Shown here piece by piece: positions 33,972 through 43,072 of a stretch of 64,000 nucleotides of DNA (positions are counted from its first letter, which is position 1; the number at the start of each line of letters is the position of its first letter). Where the stretch lies: NCBI RefSeq assembly GCF_014295035.1, contig NZ_CP060404.1, positions 2,630,501-2,694,500 on the forward strand, given 5' to 3'. This stretch comes from Streptomyces buecherae (GTDB lineage Bacteria; Actinomycetota; Actinomycetes; Streptomycetales; Streptomycetaceae). Below the pieces are notes generated by a model. It was not told where the DNA came from. It saw only the letters and a list, made by a program, of their open reading frames with translations, and did not search any database. Position numbers and translations under genes: made by a program.

Positions 33972-35312
33972 TCAGCGCTGGCCCGAGAGCCAGGCGTGCA
34001 CCCGGTCCACCGCGAGCTTCGATGAGGCGATGGCCGCCTCGCTGCTCGGGCGCAGGTAGAGCCAGTCGCCCGCGTACTCGATGGGACGCGGCGAGCGGCG
34101 GACGAAGCGGCCCCGCAGCCGGAGCGCGGCCGGCGGGGCGGCGGGCAGGCCGTTGGGCCAGCGGACGATGTGGTGTCCGACGTACGCCGAGCGCAGGCCG
34201 TCGATGAAGTGGGTGCTCTCGTCCAACGCCCGCTCCAGCACCTCCTCGTCCGGCAGGTCGTACACCTCGTGCACGCGGCGCGGCGAGATCAGCAGGGTGA
34301 CCAGGCCACGGCCGGCCGGCACCCGGTCGGGGCACTTGTTGTGCTCGATGGTGCAGCCGGAGAAGAGCGAGTTCTCGTTCGGGCCGAGGACGACCGCGTA
34401 CGAGCGCGGGTTACTCGGGTCGCGGCGCGGCTCCAGGGGGCGGTCGAGGCGGACCGCGACGCGCATCATGGTGGTGAAGGTGGACGCCTCGATGAACGGC
34501 CGCTCGTCGTCCGGGAGTCCGGGGTGGATCGAGGGGATCTCCGGCGACGGCTGGGTGAGGACCGCGGCGCGCGCCGTCAGGTCGGTGCCGTCCGCGAAGT
34601 GGACGCGCACCTCCTCGCCCTCGCGCACCACGCGCTCCACCGAGCGCGACAGGTGCACCTTGACCCGGCTGGCCAGCGTGCGGGCCATGGTGTCCTGGCC
34701 GTCGCGGTAGGTCTGCCAGCGGAAGATGCCCTTGGTGCCCTGCATGATGGCGAGCAGCGGCGCCACCGCGCTGACCTCGGGCTGCCAGCCGAAGGCGGTG
34801 TGCGCGATCGGGGCGAGGCTGCGCTCGACCATCTCCTGGCCGTACCGCTCGCCGAACTCGGCCAGCGTCATGTTCCCGTACTTGGAGTTCTCCGGCCATT
34901 CCGGGTCGACCTGGCCCGAGCGGCGCATGCCGCCCAGCATCGAGCGGAAGGACTGGACGCGCCCGCCGACGGACAGGCCCGCGCCGAGCACCATGCCCTT
35001 GGGGTGCCCCACCCAAGGGTGGTTGCGGCCCTGGTCCCACAGGCCGACCGGGTGCTCGATCTGGTGGATCTGGTTGCCCCGGTCCAGGCCGAGTTCCCGG
35101 ATGAACTCCCAGGTGGCCGGGTAGCCGTACGGGGAGATCGTCTCCGCGCCACGGTCGGTGGTGTAGCCGTCGACGCGGCTGGAGCGCATCCGCCCACCGG
35201 GCGCGTCCTCGGACTCGAACACCTCCACCCGGTGGCCCTCTTGTGTCAACCGGTACGCGGTGGTCAGGCCGGCGATGCCGGCGCCGATCACCGCTATGTC
35301 GATGTCAGCCAC
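33972..35312 (-). CDS. FAD-dependent amine oxidase/protoporphyrinogen-oxidase-like oxidoreductase
   Basis: A 446-residue flavoprotein. The FAD dinucleotide motif is at the N-terminus (DIAVIGAGIAGLTTAYRLTQEGHRVEVFE) followed by APGGRMRS, and the C-terminal FAD motif is YAGDWLYLRPSSEAAIASSKLAVDRV. The family includes protoporphyrinogen oxidases, phytoene desaturases and amine oxidases. It is transcribed in the same direction as the ligase 250 bases upstream. In this cluster it could desaturate the terpenoid part or oxidise a C-N or N-N bond. The GTG at 35312 is used as start because the glycine loop begins a few residues later. Confidence 0.82.
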   Translation of the reverse strand: MADIDIAVIGAGIAGLTTAYRLTQEGHRVEVFESEDAPGGRMRSSRVDGYTTDRGAETISPYGYPATWEFIRELGLDRGNQIHQIEHPVGLWDQGRNHPWVGHPKGMVLGAGLSVGGRVQSFRSMLGGMRRSGQVDPEWPENSKYGNMTLAEFGERYGQEMVERSLAPIAHTAFGWQPEVSAVAPLLAIMQGTKGIFRWQTYRDGQDTMARTLASRVKVHLSRSVERVVREGEEVRVHFADGTDLTARAAVLTQPSPEIPSIHPGLPDDERPFIEASTFTTMMRVAVRLDRPLEPRRDPSNPRSYAVVLGPNENSLFSGCTIEHNKCPDRVPAGRGLVTLLISPRRVHEVYDLPDEEVLERALDESTHFIDGLRSAYVGHHIVRWPNGLPAAPPAALRLRGRFVRRSPRPIEYAGDWLYLRPSSEAAIASSKLAVDRVHAWLSGQR

Positions 35313-35562
35313 TCCTGCTCCTCATACGCGTTGCTCCCGCGGGTGCCCGGCCCGGCGCGTGGTGCGGGCGGCGTCGTGCCGCCCGCGTGCTCGCGCGGGC
35401 CGGTCCCGTCGGATGGTGGTTCCTCGGTGGTTCGTCGTCTGCTGCCGGGCGTCGCCGCGCGGCCACGGTGCCGCGCCGCCCGTCCCCGCCGGCCGGCCGC
35501 GAGCGGGCCGGTGGCGGCGTCCGGCGCGGGGCCTGGCCCCGCGCCGGACGGGAGGTCCCGTC

Positions 35563-37182
35563 TCAGGTCCAGCGGCCGGAGCCGATGGCCTCCTTGCTGC
35601 CCAGCACCTGTTCGCGCAGGTCGAGCCGGCGCACCTTCCAGGTCGCGGTGCGCGGCACCTCGTCCCAGGGCACGAGCTTCGGCTCGGCCATCGGGGGCAG
35701 CCCGGCCGTCGCGGCGGCCCACTCCTGCGGGTCGAGCTTGTCGTCCACCATGGACAGCACGGGCACGGGCAGTTCGCCCGGCAGGCCGAGCACGGTGACG
35801 TCGGAGGCGCGGGGCAGCCGGTCGAGCAGGATGCTCTCCAGCTCGATGCCGCTGGTGCCGGGGATGATGTCCACCTCGCGGTCGACCAGCTTGAGGCGGC
35901 CGAGCGCGTGCATCTCGCCGACGTCGCCGGTGTTCCACCACTGGCCGTCGACCTTCTCCGCGTGCCGGTCGCTCTCGCCGACGTAGTCCAGGCACTGGGC
36001 CTTGGTGGAGACCATCATCAGCCCCGGCTCGCCCTTGGCGACCTTGCGGCCGGTCTCGATGTCGACGACCTTGACCTTGTTGAAGCCGGGCGAGGGCCAG
36101 CCGATGTCGCTGGTGACCGACGCGTCGTCGGAGATGTTCTTCATCCGGCCCCGGGTGAAGAGCGTGAAGCAGACCGGGCCGACCTCGCTCTGGCCCCAGC
36201 CCTGGAGCCACACCGGGAAGCGCCGCTTGGAGACGTTCAGGAAGGTGCGCACCGTGCGCGGGTGGATGGCGTCGAAGGTGCCGACGAACAGCCGCACCTG
36301 ACGGAAGATCTCCGGCCGCTGGTAGGCCAACTCCTCCCAGCGCTGGAAGATGTTCGGGCACGCCTCCAGGGAGGTGGGCCGGTGCTCCTCGATCATCCGC
36401 TCGGCGACCTCGGGGTCGTGCTGGGAGATGATCACGATCTTCTTCGGGGCGAGCACGAACTGCCCCATCACCCAGGACACGATCCGGCCGTGCGCGAACG
36501 AGACGGAGGTGGCGGCCACGTCGCGGTGCTTGCTGGCCAGGACGGGGAAGCGGATGCGCTCCATCCGGGCCACGCCGCCAAGCAGCGAGTTGCCGGAGTG
36601 GACGACGAGCTTGGGCACGCCGGTGGTGCCGGAGCTGTGCATGATCAGCATGGACTCGTGCGGGGCGCGCAGCCGGGTCGGCGGGGCGTCGGCGCCGTCG
36701 AGGTCGCTCAGCGTCAGCGCGTCCTTGGGGGCGCCGTCGCCCAGTTCGCCGAGGACGATCACCTTGGTGCCCGGGTCGCTCAGCTCGATGCCCGCCCGGG
36801 CGGCGGCGGCCAGCGCGGTGGGCGAGACCACCAGGACCGAGGGCTTCAGCTTGGCGATCATCGCGCGGTGGTTCTCCGGGGTGTTGGCCCCGGCGATCGT
36901 CGCGGGTATCGCCCCGAAGCGCGCCGCCGCCGCGGCGGCCAGCGTCATGTCCAGGTGATTGTCCTTGACAATGGCCACCCGATCGCCCGCGCGGGCCCCC
37001 GCGGCATAAAGCCGGGCGGAGAAGTCCCGCACCGTGTGGGCGAGTTGTCCGGCGTCAAAACGCGTGCCCTGATCGGGGGCTATGTCAAAGGGCCGGTCCA
37101 GGTAAGCGACGGTCTGCTGCTTGGCCTGTGCGTGCCATTCAAACAGTTCAGCGATGTTCAGCGGGTGTTTCCGATAGGACAT
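35563..37182 (-). CDS. AMP-dependent acyl/aryl-CoA ligase, CreM-like candidate diazotase
   Basis: A 539-residue ANL-superfamily adenylating enzyme. Core motifs are visible: HSSGTTGVPKLVVHS, QGWGQSEVGP, WWNTGDVGEM and the A8 region LVDREVDIIPGTSG. The catalytic A10 lysine is kept in PRTATWKVRR, although the usual Gly before it is Trp. It is divergent from the CreE homologue, and in the cremeomycin cluster a ligase of this family (CreM) uses ATP and nitrite to diazotise an aromatic amine. By context it may do the same, or activate a carboxylic acid. GGAG about eight bases upstream sets ATG 37182. Confidence 0.8.
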   Translation of the reverse strand: MSYRKHPLNIAELFEWHAQAKQQTVAYLDRPFDIAPDQGTRFDAGQLAHTVRDFSARLYAAGARAGDRVAIVKDNHLDMTLAAAAAARFGAIPATIAGANTPENHRAMIAKLKPSVLVVSPTALAAAARAGIELSDPGTKVIVLGELGDGAPKDALTLSDLDGADAPPTRLRAPHESMLIMHSSGTTGVPKLVVHSGNSLLGGVARMERIRFPVLASKHRDVAATSVSFAHGRIVSWVMGQFVLAPKKIVIISQHDPEVAERMIEEHRPTSLEACPNIFQRWEELAYQRPEIFRQVRLFVGTFDAIHPRTVRTFLNVSKRRFPVWLQGWGQSEVGPVCFTLFTRGRMKNISDDASVTSDIGWPSPGFNKVKVVDIETGRKVAKGEPGLMMVSTKAQCLDYVGESDRHAEKVDGQWWNTGDVGEMHALGRLKLVDREVDIIPGTSGIELESILLDRLPRASDVTVLGLPGELPVPVLSMVDDKLDPQEWAAATAGLPPMAEPKLVPWDEVPRTATWKVRRLDLREQVLGSKEAIGSGRWT

Positions 37183-37327
37183 TCCAGCTCTCCCCACCTA
37201 GGAACGGGATTACCTTCACGACGGGCCGCGCGGGTGGCCGCGCAGCGTGCGTGCAGGCGCTGGTCGCCCGGGGTTATGAAGGCTAGAAGTTGTCACAAAG
37301 TAGGCTCCGACCTGCACGAATGGCCAT

Positions 37328-37375
37328 AGCAAGCCGCATGGCAAGCTCCACCATGTCAGATAGCAAGAACTAGCC
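37328..37375. promoter_or_regulatory. Cluster dyad motif in ligase/CreE divergent promoter
   Basis: AGCAAGAACTAGCC at 37362-37375 is the third-promoter copy of the dyad. Two more half-sites, AGCAAG (37328) and GGCAAG (37340), lie in the same orientation upstream, the last 22 bases from the dyad. The site is central in a 292-base divergent promoter and could control both nitrite-module transcripts. Confidence 0.5.
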
Positions 37376-37474
37376 GCTACCGTGCACGAGTACTTTCCCC
37401 AAGACTCGGTGGCCAGTTCGCTCAGGACGGGCCGATCCGCTCGGCGACACGTCGTACAGGGAATGGAGAGCGGC

Positions 37475-39727
37475 ATGGCCAGCACGCGCCTCGATGTCTG
37501 CATCATCGGGGTGGGCCCACGCGGTCTCTCCGTCCTGGAACGGCTCTGTGCCAATGCCCGGCATTTTCCGGCACTCGGGGCGCTGACCGTGCACGTGGTC
37601 GATCCGTACGTACCGGGCCCCGGCCAGGTATGGCGGACCGACCAGTCCCGGCACCTGCTGATGAACACCGTGGCCTGCCAGGTGACCGTCTTCACCGACG
37701 ACAGCGTGGACATGGCGGGCCCGCTGGCCCCGGGCCCCAGCCTCTACGAATGGGCCCGCGCGCTCGGCGCGCGGAACGCGGCGCCCTCCGGGGGCGTGCC
37801 CCCGCAACCGGGTGCGCGACGGGCGCACGAGGCACCCGCCAGCGCCACCCGGCAGCCGCCCGGCACGCCCTCCGATGCGCACCCGCGAGCCCCGCGAACG
37901 GCGGCGTCCGACGCCTACGGCCTCCCGGGCCCTGGCGACCCGCCCTGCGACGCCGCAACCCTGGCCGAGGCCGCCGCGCTGGGCCCGGACACCTATCCGA
38001 CCCGCGCGCTGTACGGCAGCTACCTCGCCTGGGCCTTCGGGCGCATCGTCGCCGGCGCCCCCGCGCGGGTCACCGTCCGCGTGCACGCCGGGCGGGCCGT
38101 GGCGTTGGACGACGGGGCGGCGGGCACCCAGACCGTGACGCTGGAGGACGGCGGCCGGCTCGAAGGGTTGGACGCGGTCGTGCTGGCCCAGGGCCACCTC
38201 CCCGTCGAGCCGTCGCCGGCGCAGGCGCGGCTGGCCGACTTCGCCGCCGGGCACGGCCTGGTGTACGTACCGCCGGCCAACCCGGCCGACGCCGACCTCT
38301 CGGGCATCGCACCCGGCGACACCGTGCTGCTGCGCGGGCTCGGGCTCAACTTCTTCGACCACATGGCCCTGTTGACGCAGGGCCGCGGCGGCCGGTACGA
38401 GCGCCGCGCGGGCCGCCTGGTCTACCTTCCGTCGGGCCGCGAGCCTCGGTTGTACGCCGGCTCGCGCCGGGGCATGCCGTACCACGCGCGGGGCGAGAAC
38501 GAGAAGGGCGTCGAGGGTCGCCACGAGCCGTTCCTGCTCACCCCGGAGCTGATAGCCAAGCTGCGCGCGCAGGCGGCCGGCACCCCAGGGCTCGCCTTCC
38601 GCGAGGCACTGTGGCCGCTGGTCGCGCGCGAGGTGGAGACCGTCTACTACTGCGCGTTGCTGACCGCGCGCGGCGAGGCCGAGCGGGTCGCCGCGTTCCG
38701 GGAGCGCTACCTCGCGCACGCGGCGGACGGCGCGGCGACGGCGTACGACACCGCCCGCCCCGACGCCGCCGACACCACCCAGCCCGACGCCGCCCGTGGC
38801 GCGTCCGCCGCCGCGAGCCACCCGGCGGACCCGGCCGGCCCCGCCTCCGCGCATCCGCCGATCAGCGCCGCCGACGCGGAGTTGCTGACCGCGTTCGACA
38901 TCCCGGCGGCCGAGTGGTGGGACTGGTCGGCCATCGAGCAGCCCTACGCGGAGCGCGAGTTCAGCGGCCCGGACGACTTCCGGGACTGGCTGCTCGACCA
39001 GTTGCGGAGCGATCTGGAGGCCGCCCGCGCGGGCAACGTCAGCGGCCCGCTCAAGGCCGCCCTCGACGTCCTGCGCGACCTGCGCAACGAGCTGCGGCTC
39101 GCGGTCGACCACGGCGGGCTGAGCGGCGATTCCTACCGCGCCGACCTGGACCGCTGGTACACCCCGCTCAACGCCTACCTGTCCATCGGCCCGCCCGCGC
39201 GGCGCATCGAGGAGCTGCTGGCGTTGATCGAGGCGGGCACGCTGCGCGTCGCCGGGCCCGCGCTGCGGATCGTGGCCGACCCGGACGCTGGCGCGTTCGT
39301 CGCCGAGTCGCCGGCCGTGCCCGGCTCGCGGGTCAGCGCCCGCGTGCTGATCGAGGCCCGGCTGCCGGAGATCGACCTGCGCCGCACGGCCGACCCGCTG
39401 CTGCGCCACCTGCTCGCCACCGGCCAGTGCGCCCCGTACCGACTGCCGGCCACGGACGGCACGGCGTACGAGACCGGCGGGCTGGCCGTCACCGAGCGCC
39501 CCTACCGGCTGCTGGACGCGCACGGCGTGCCGCACCCGCGGCGGTTCGCGTACGGCGTGCCCACCGAGGCCGTGCACTGGGTGACGGCGGCCGGCATCCG
39601 GCCCGGCGTGGGCTCGGTGATCCTCAGCGACTCGGACGCCATCGCGCGGGCCGTGCTCGGTGACGACCCCACCCGCGCGCCGGACGCGCCGGCCCCGGCG
39701 CTCGCGGCGACGGCGGTCGACCGGTGA
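37475..39727 (+). CDS. creE: Flavin-dependent L-aspartate N-oxygenase, CreE/FzmM-like
   Basis: A 750-residue FAD/NAD(P)-binding protein of the family that oxidises L-aspartate to nitrosuccinate. The FAD loop is at the N-terminus (DVCIIGVGPRGLSVLERLCANA), followed by the signature GQVWRTDQSRHLLMNTVACQ-like segment and TVFTDDSVDMAG. Two low-complexity insertions (about residues 100-155 and 425-470, rich in Ala, Pro and Asp) make it longer than relatives. GGAGAG at 37465-37470 points to ATG 37475; ATG 37463 is possible. It overlaps the lyase gene by four bases, the hallmark creE-creD pairing. The substrate is assigned from family and gene pairing, not shown directly. Confidence 0.82.
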   Translation: MASTRLDVCIIGVGPRGLSVLERLCANARHFPALGALTVHVVDPYVPGPGQVWRTDQSRHLLMNTVACQVTVFTDDSVDMAGPLAPGPSLYEWARALGARNAAPSGGVPPQPGARRAHEAPASATRQPPGTPSDAHPRAPRTAASDAYGLPGPGDPPCDAATLAEAAALGPDTYPTRALYGSYLAWAFGRIVAGAPARVTVRVHAGRAVALDDGAAGTQTVTLEDGGRLEGLDAVVLAQGHLPVEPSPAQARLADFAAGHGLVYVPPANPADADLSGIAPGDTVLLRGLGLNFFDHMALLTQGRGGRYERRAGRLVYLPSGREPRLYAGSRRGMPYHARGENEKGVEGRHEPFLLTPELIAKLRAQAAGTPGLAFREALWPLVAREVETVYYCALLTARGEAERVAAFRERYLAHAADGAATAYDTARPDAADTTQPDAARGASAAASHPADPAGPASAHPPISAADAELLTAFDIPAAEWWDWSAIEQPYAEREFSGPDDFRDWLLDQLRSDLEAARAGNVSGPLKAALDVLRDLRNELRLAVDHGGLSGDSYRADLDRWYTPLNAYLSIGPPARRIEELLALIEAGTLRVAGPALRIVADPDAGAFVAESPAVPGSRVSARVLIEARLPEIDLRRTADPLLRHLLATGQCAPYRLPATDGTAYETGGLAVTERPYRLLDAHGVPHPRRFAYGVPTEAVHWVTAAGIRPGVGSVILSDSDAIARAVLGDDPTRAPDAPAPALAATAVDR

Positions 39728-41325
39728 GCACGGGAGGGGCGCCACGGGCGCGGCCCGAAGCCGAACCGGTGGGAGGCGCCGGCGCGGGCCCCGGGGCGCG
39801 CGAAGCCGCACCCACCGAGCCGGCGCGCGACAGCGCGACCGCGACCGCGCCCGGCGCCGAGACCACCGGGCAGCTCGCCGACGCCGAACGGTTCGCCGAC
39901 GCGGGGCTGCTCTCGCCGGTGCGCGCGGGCACGCCCGTGGAGGCGGCCGTCGCCGACCACGCCTGGCTGCGGGCGATGCTGGACGCGGAGGCCGCGCTGG
40001 CCCGGGCGCAGGCCCGGCTCGGCACAGTGCCGGCCGCGGCGGCCCGGGTCATCAGCGACGCGGCGCGGGCCGCGCACCTGGACCTGTTCGCGCTGGCCCG
40101 AAGCGCCCGCGAGGCGGCGAACCCGGTGGTCGGCCTCGTGCGGGAGTTCACCTCGGTGGTCGCCGCGCGGGACGCGGCGGCGGCCGAGTACGTCCACCGC
40201 GGCTCGACCAGCCAGGACATCTTCGACACCGGCGCGATGCTGGTCGCCGACCGGGCCCTGGGCCTGGTCATCCCCGACCTCGACCGGACCGCCGAGGCGC
40301 TGGCCGGCCTCGCCGAGCGGCACCGGGACACGGCCATGGCCGGCCGCACCCTGACCCTGCACGCCGTGCCCACCACCTTCGGGCTCAAGGCCGCCGGCTG
40401 GATGTGGCTCGTGCTCGACGCGGCGGGGCGGCTGCGCCGGGTACGCGAACAGCTCCCGGTCCAACTCGGCGGCGCGGCCGGCACGCTGGCCGGCTACCTG
40501 GAGTACGCGGGGCACGGGCACGGCTCGCCGGGCGCGGCCTCGTACGCGTACGAGCTGACCGCCGCCTTCGCCGCCGAGACCGGGTTGGCCCAACCTGTGC
40601 TGCCCTGGCACGCACTGCGCACCCCGATGGCCGATCTGGCCGCCGCGCTCGCCTTCACCTCGGGCGCGCTCGGCAAGATCGCCGTGGACGTGCAGTCGCT
40701 GACCCGGACCGAGGTCGGCGAGGTGCACGAGGGCGCGGTCGCCGGGCGCGGCGCCTCGTCGGCGATGCCGCACAAGCGCAACCCGGTGCTGGCCACCGTG
40801 ATCCGCTCCGCCGCGCTCCAGGTGCCGCAGCTCGCGGCCACGGTGACCGGCGCGATGGCCGTCGAGGACGAGCGGTCGGCCGGCGGCTGGCACGCCGAGT
40901 GGGAGCCGCTGCGCGCCTGCCTGCGGCTGACGGGCGGCGCGGCGGCGCACGCCGTGGAGCTGGCCGAGAACCTGTCCGTCGCCTCCGACCGGATGCGCGC
41001 CAACCTCGACCTGACCGGCGGCCAGCTCGTCTCCGAGCGGATCGCGGCGGCGCTGGCACCGCTGCTCGGCAAGGCCGTCGCCCGGCAGGTGCTCAGCCGG
41101 GCGTCCGCCGACGCGGCGGCCTCCGGACGCACCCTTGAGGCCGTGCTCGGCGAACTGCCCGAGGTGACCCGGCACCTGTCGGCCGCGCGCCTGGCCGACC
41201 TGGTCGAGCCGACGCACTACACCGGCGCCGCCGGCGCGCTGGTGGACCGCGCGCTGACCAGGCCGCGCCCCGGCCGCTGGCAGGACGTTGTCATGGCCCC
41301 GAACAGCCCAGAACCGCAGGATTGA
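39724..41325 (+). CDS. creD: Nitrosuccinate lyase, CreD-like (fumarase/aspartase superfamily)
   Basis: A 533-residue member of the adenylosuccinate lyase/3-carboxymuconate cycloisomerase superfamily. It keeps the substrate-binding HRGSTSQDIFDT and the flexible catalytic signature GASSAMPHKRNPVLATV. CreD-type members eliminate nitrous acid from nitrosuccinate, leaving fumarate. The GTG start overlaps the creE-like stop (GTGA), so the two are translated together, which prevents loss of the unstable nitrosuccinate. The first 55 residues are a disordered Ala/Gly/Pro-rich extension. An ordinary muconate cycloisomerase is unlikely without other catechol genes. Confidence 0.85.
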   Translation: MSTGGAPRARPEAEPVGGAGAGPGAREAAPTEPARDSATATAPGAETTGQLADAERFADAGLLSPVRAGTPVEAAVADHAWLRAMLDAEAALARAQARLGTVPAAAARVISDAARAAHLDLFALARSAREAANPVVGLVREFTSVVAARDAAAAEYVHRGSTSQDIFDTGAMLVADRALGLVIPDLDRTAEALAGLAERHRDTAMAGRTLTLHAVPTTFGLKAAGWMWLVLDAAGRLRRVREQLPVQLGGAAGTLAGYLEYAGHGHGSPGAASYAYELTAAFAAETGLAQPVLPWHALRTPMADLAAALAFTSGALGKIAVDVQSLTRTEVGEVHEGAVAGRGASSAMPHKRNPVLATVIRSAALQVPQLAATVTGAMAVEDERSAGGWHAEWEPLRACLRLTGGAAAHAVELAENLSVASDRMRANLDLTGGQLVSERIAAALAPLLGKAVARQVLSRASADAAASGRTLEAVLGELPEVTRHLSAARLADLVEPTHYTGAAGALVDRALTRPRPGRWQDVVMAPNSPEPQD

Positions 41326-41971
41326 CCCATGACCTGGGAAGGGCAGGCGAGGGCGGGCGCGGCGCCGGCGCGTTGGCGCGCAGCGGCGGCCACGTCGCGC
41401 TGCCCCGGCGGCCGACCGGCCACCGCCGGCGCACGGCACCGTGCCGCACTCCCGGGCCCCACCGCCGCTCCCAGCGGCCACGGAGACGACCGCGACCGCA
41501 CCACCGCGCACGCCGGGCGCTCGCAGCGCGCACAGGCTCGTACGCACCGCCCGCACGCCCCGGCCGGCCCGGCCACGAGCCCGGCCTCCGGGGCGGAGCC
41601 GAGCGGAGCCGTGCCGGGCCGCTCCGCGCGGCAAACGCCCCGGCCGGCCCGGGTCCGCATCCCGCACGGCCCGGGCGACGGGGCCACCGCCGTGCCCCAC
41701 CCCAGACGCGCCCCTGGCGCCCCACCCTGGCTCCCGCCCGCCACGGAGCAGACACCGGCACCGGGCAGCCACCTGAGATCCTTGCCGAGCCGCCCGACCG
41801 CCTAGCACGCCCAGATCATCCAGATCACTCAGATCATGCAGATCACTGTCGACGCGCCAGGCCGCGACCCGGGTGAGCCGGACGCGACAGCGCGACACCG
41901 TCGGCCACGGCGCCGACACCCGCACGACCACCACCGAGGACTCTGTCTTCCTCCATGCCGGGGAGCTTGTT
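41326..41971. other. Intergenic region before polyprenyl diphosphate synthase
   Basis: 646 bases, mostly very GC-rich with no credible gene; several overlapping open frames are low-complexity Arg/Pro/Ala sequences. It ends in a lower-GC stretch with four 9-base repeats (41812-41847). A half-like match to the cluster dyad (GATCCTTGCC) lies near 41778. Confidence 0.5.
41812..41847. repeat. Four tandem 9-base repeats
   Basis: CAGATCA recurs at 41812, 41821, 41830 and 41839 with two variable bases between copies. They lie 125-160 bases before the polyprenyl synthase start and could be a direct-repeat activator site or a slippage tract. Confidence 0.8.
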
Positions 41972-43072
41972 GTGACATCCATCGAGGCGACGACCACCGT
42001 GGCCAACACCGACGCCAGTCGGGGCACACCAGCCAGTCAGGGCACACCGCGGGAGCTGCGCGACCGCATGCTGGCCCGGGTCGAGGAGCGGCTGGCGGCG
42101 CTGCTCGCGCAGGAGCGGGCGTACTGGAGCGAGCAGAACCCGGACGCGCTGGAGCTGGTGGACTGCGTCGGCGCCATGGTCGCCAGCGGCGGCAAGCGGC
42201 TGCGGCCGGCGTTCTGCATCGCGGCCTACCTCGCCGCCGGCGGCGACCCCGAGTCCGAGGTGGCCGTGGACGCCGCCGCCGCGCTGGAGTTGATGCACAC
42301 CTCGGCGCTGCTCCACGACGACGTGCTGGACGAGTCGGAGCTGCGGCGCGGCGGGCCCACCGCGCACGTGCTGCACGCCACGCTGCACCGCGAGCGCGAC
42401 TGGCACGGCGACGCCCGGCACTACGGGCAGAGCGTGGCGATGCTCGCCGGCAACCTGGCCATCGTCTACGCCGAGCGGCTGCTCGCCCACTGCCCGCCGG
42501 CCGCGCGCTCGGTGTGGGGCGAGCTGTCGACGGAGCTGATGGTGGGGCAGTTCCTCGACGTGCGGGCCGCCGCCAGGTTCCAGCCGGACATCCCGCTGGC
42601 CCGCTGGATAGCGCTGTTCAAGTCCGGCCGCTACACCGTCTACCGGCCGCTGGCGGTGGGCGCGATGCTGGCGGGCGGCTCGCCCGAGCTGCTGACCCCG
42701 TTCGAGGAGTACGGGCTCGCGCTCGGCGAGGCGTTCCAGTTGCGCGACGACCTGCTGGACGCGTTCGGCGACACGGACATCACGGGCAAGCCGGCCCGTC
42801 TCGACTTCAAGCAGCACAAGATGACGCTGCTGATGTCCTTCGCCCTCCAGGACGAGCCCGAGGTCAAGGCCCTGGTCGGCGACGACCTGCCGAACACGGA
42901 CCCCGAGGAGCTGCACGCGCTGCTCCTGAAGACGGGCATGAAGGACCGCGTCGAGTCGGTCATCGAGGAGCGGCTGAAGGTCGCCAACGACGCGGTGAGC
43001 GCGGCGCTCCCGGCCGAGTGGGCCGCCGAGCTGCACGCGATGGCGCGGGCGGCGGCGTACCGGGAGAAGTGA
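41972..43072 (+). CDS. Polyprenyl (geranylgeranyl-type) diphosphate synthase
   Basis: A 366-residue trans-isoprenyl diphosphate synthase that condenses isopentenyl diphosphate with allylic primers. Both Asp-rich motifs are intact: LLHDDVLD at residues 116-120 and FQLRDDLLDAFGD near residue 250. The residues four and five positions before the first motif are Ala and Ser rather than aromatic, which fits a chain of C20 or more. GGGGAG seven bases before GTG 41972 sets the start. The N-terminus holds a tandem repeat (SRGTPASQGTP). It probably supplies the allylic substrate for the UbiA enzyme 12 kb upstream. Confidence 0.9.
   Translation: MTSIEATTTVANTDASRGTPASQGTPRELRDRMLARVEERLAALLAQERAYWSEQNPDALELVDCVGAMVASGGKRLRPAFCIAAYLAAGGDPESEVAVDAAAALELMHTSALLHDDVLDESELRRGGPTAHVLHATLHRERDWHGDARHYGQSVAMLAGNLAIVYAERLLAHCPPAARSVWGELSTELMVGQFLDVRAAARFQPDIPLARWIALFKSGRYTVYRPLAVGAMLAGGSPELLTPFEEYGLALGEAFQLRDDLLDAFGDTDITGKPARLDFKQHKMTLLMSFALQDEPEVKALVGDDLPNTDPEELHALLLKTGMKDRVESVIEERLKVANDAVSAALPAEWAAELHAMARAAAYREK
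42015..42048 (+). repeat. 16-base direct repeat inside synthase N-terminus
   Basis: CCAGTCGGGGCACACC (42015-42030) and CCAGTCAGGGCACACC (42033-42048) differ by one base, period 18, in frame, encoding the repeated SRGTP/SQGTP. Confidence 0.8.

Noticed and set aside
39724..41325. Beta-ketoadipate pathway 3-carboxymuconate cycloisomerase
   Set aside because: No protocatechuate genes nearby; overlap with the CreE-like oxygenase points to nitrosuccinate lyase.
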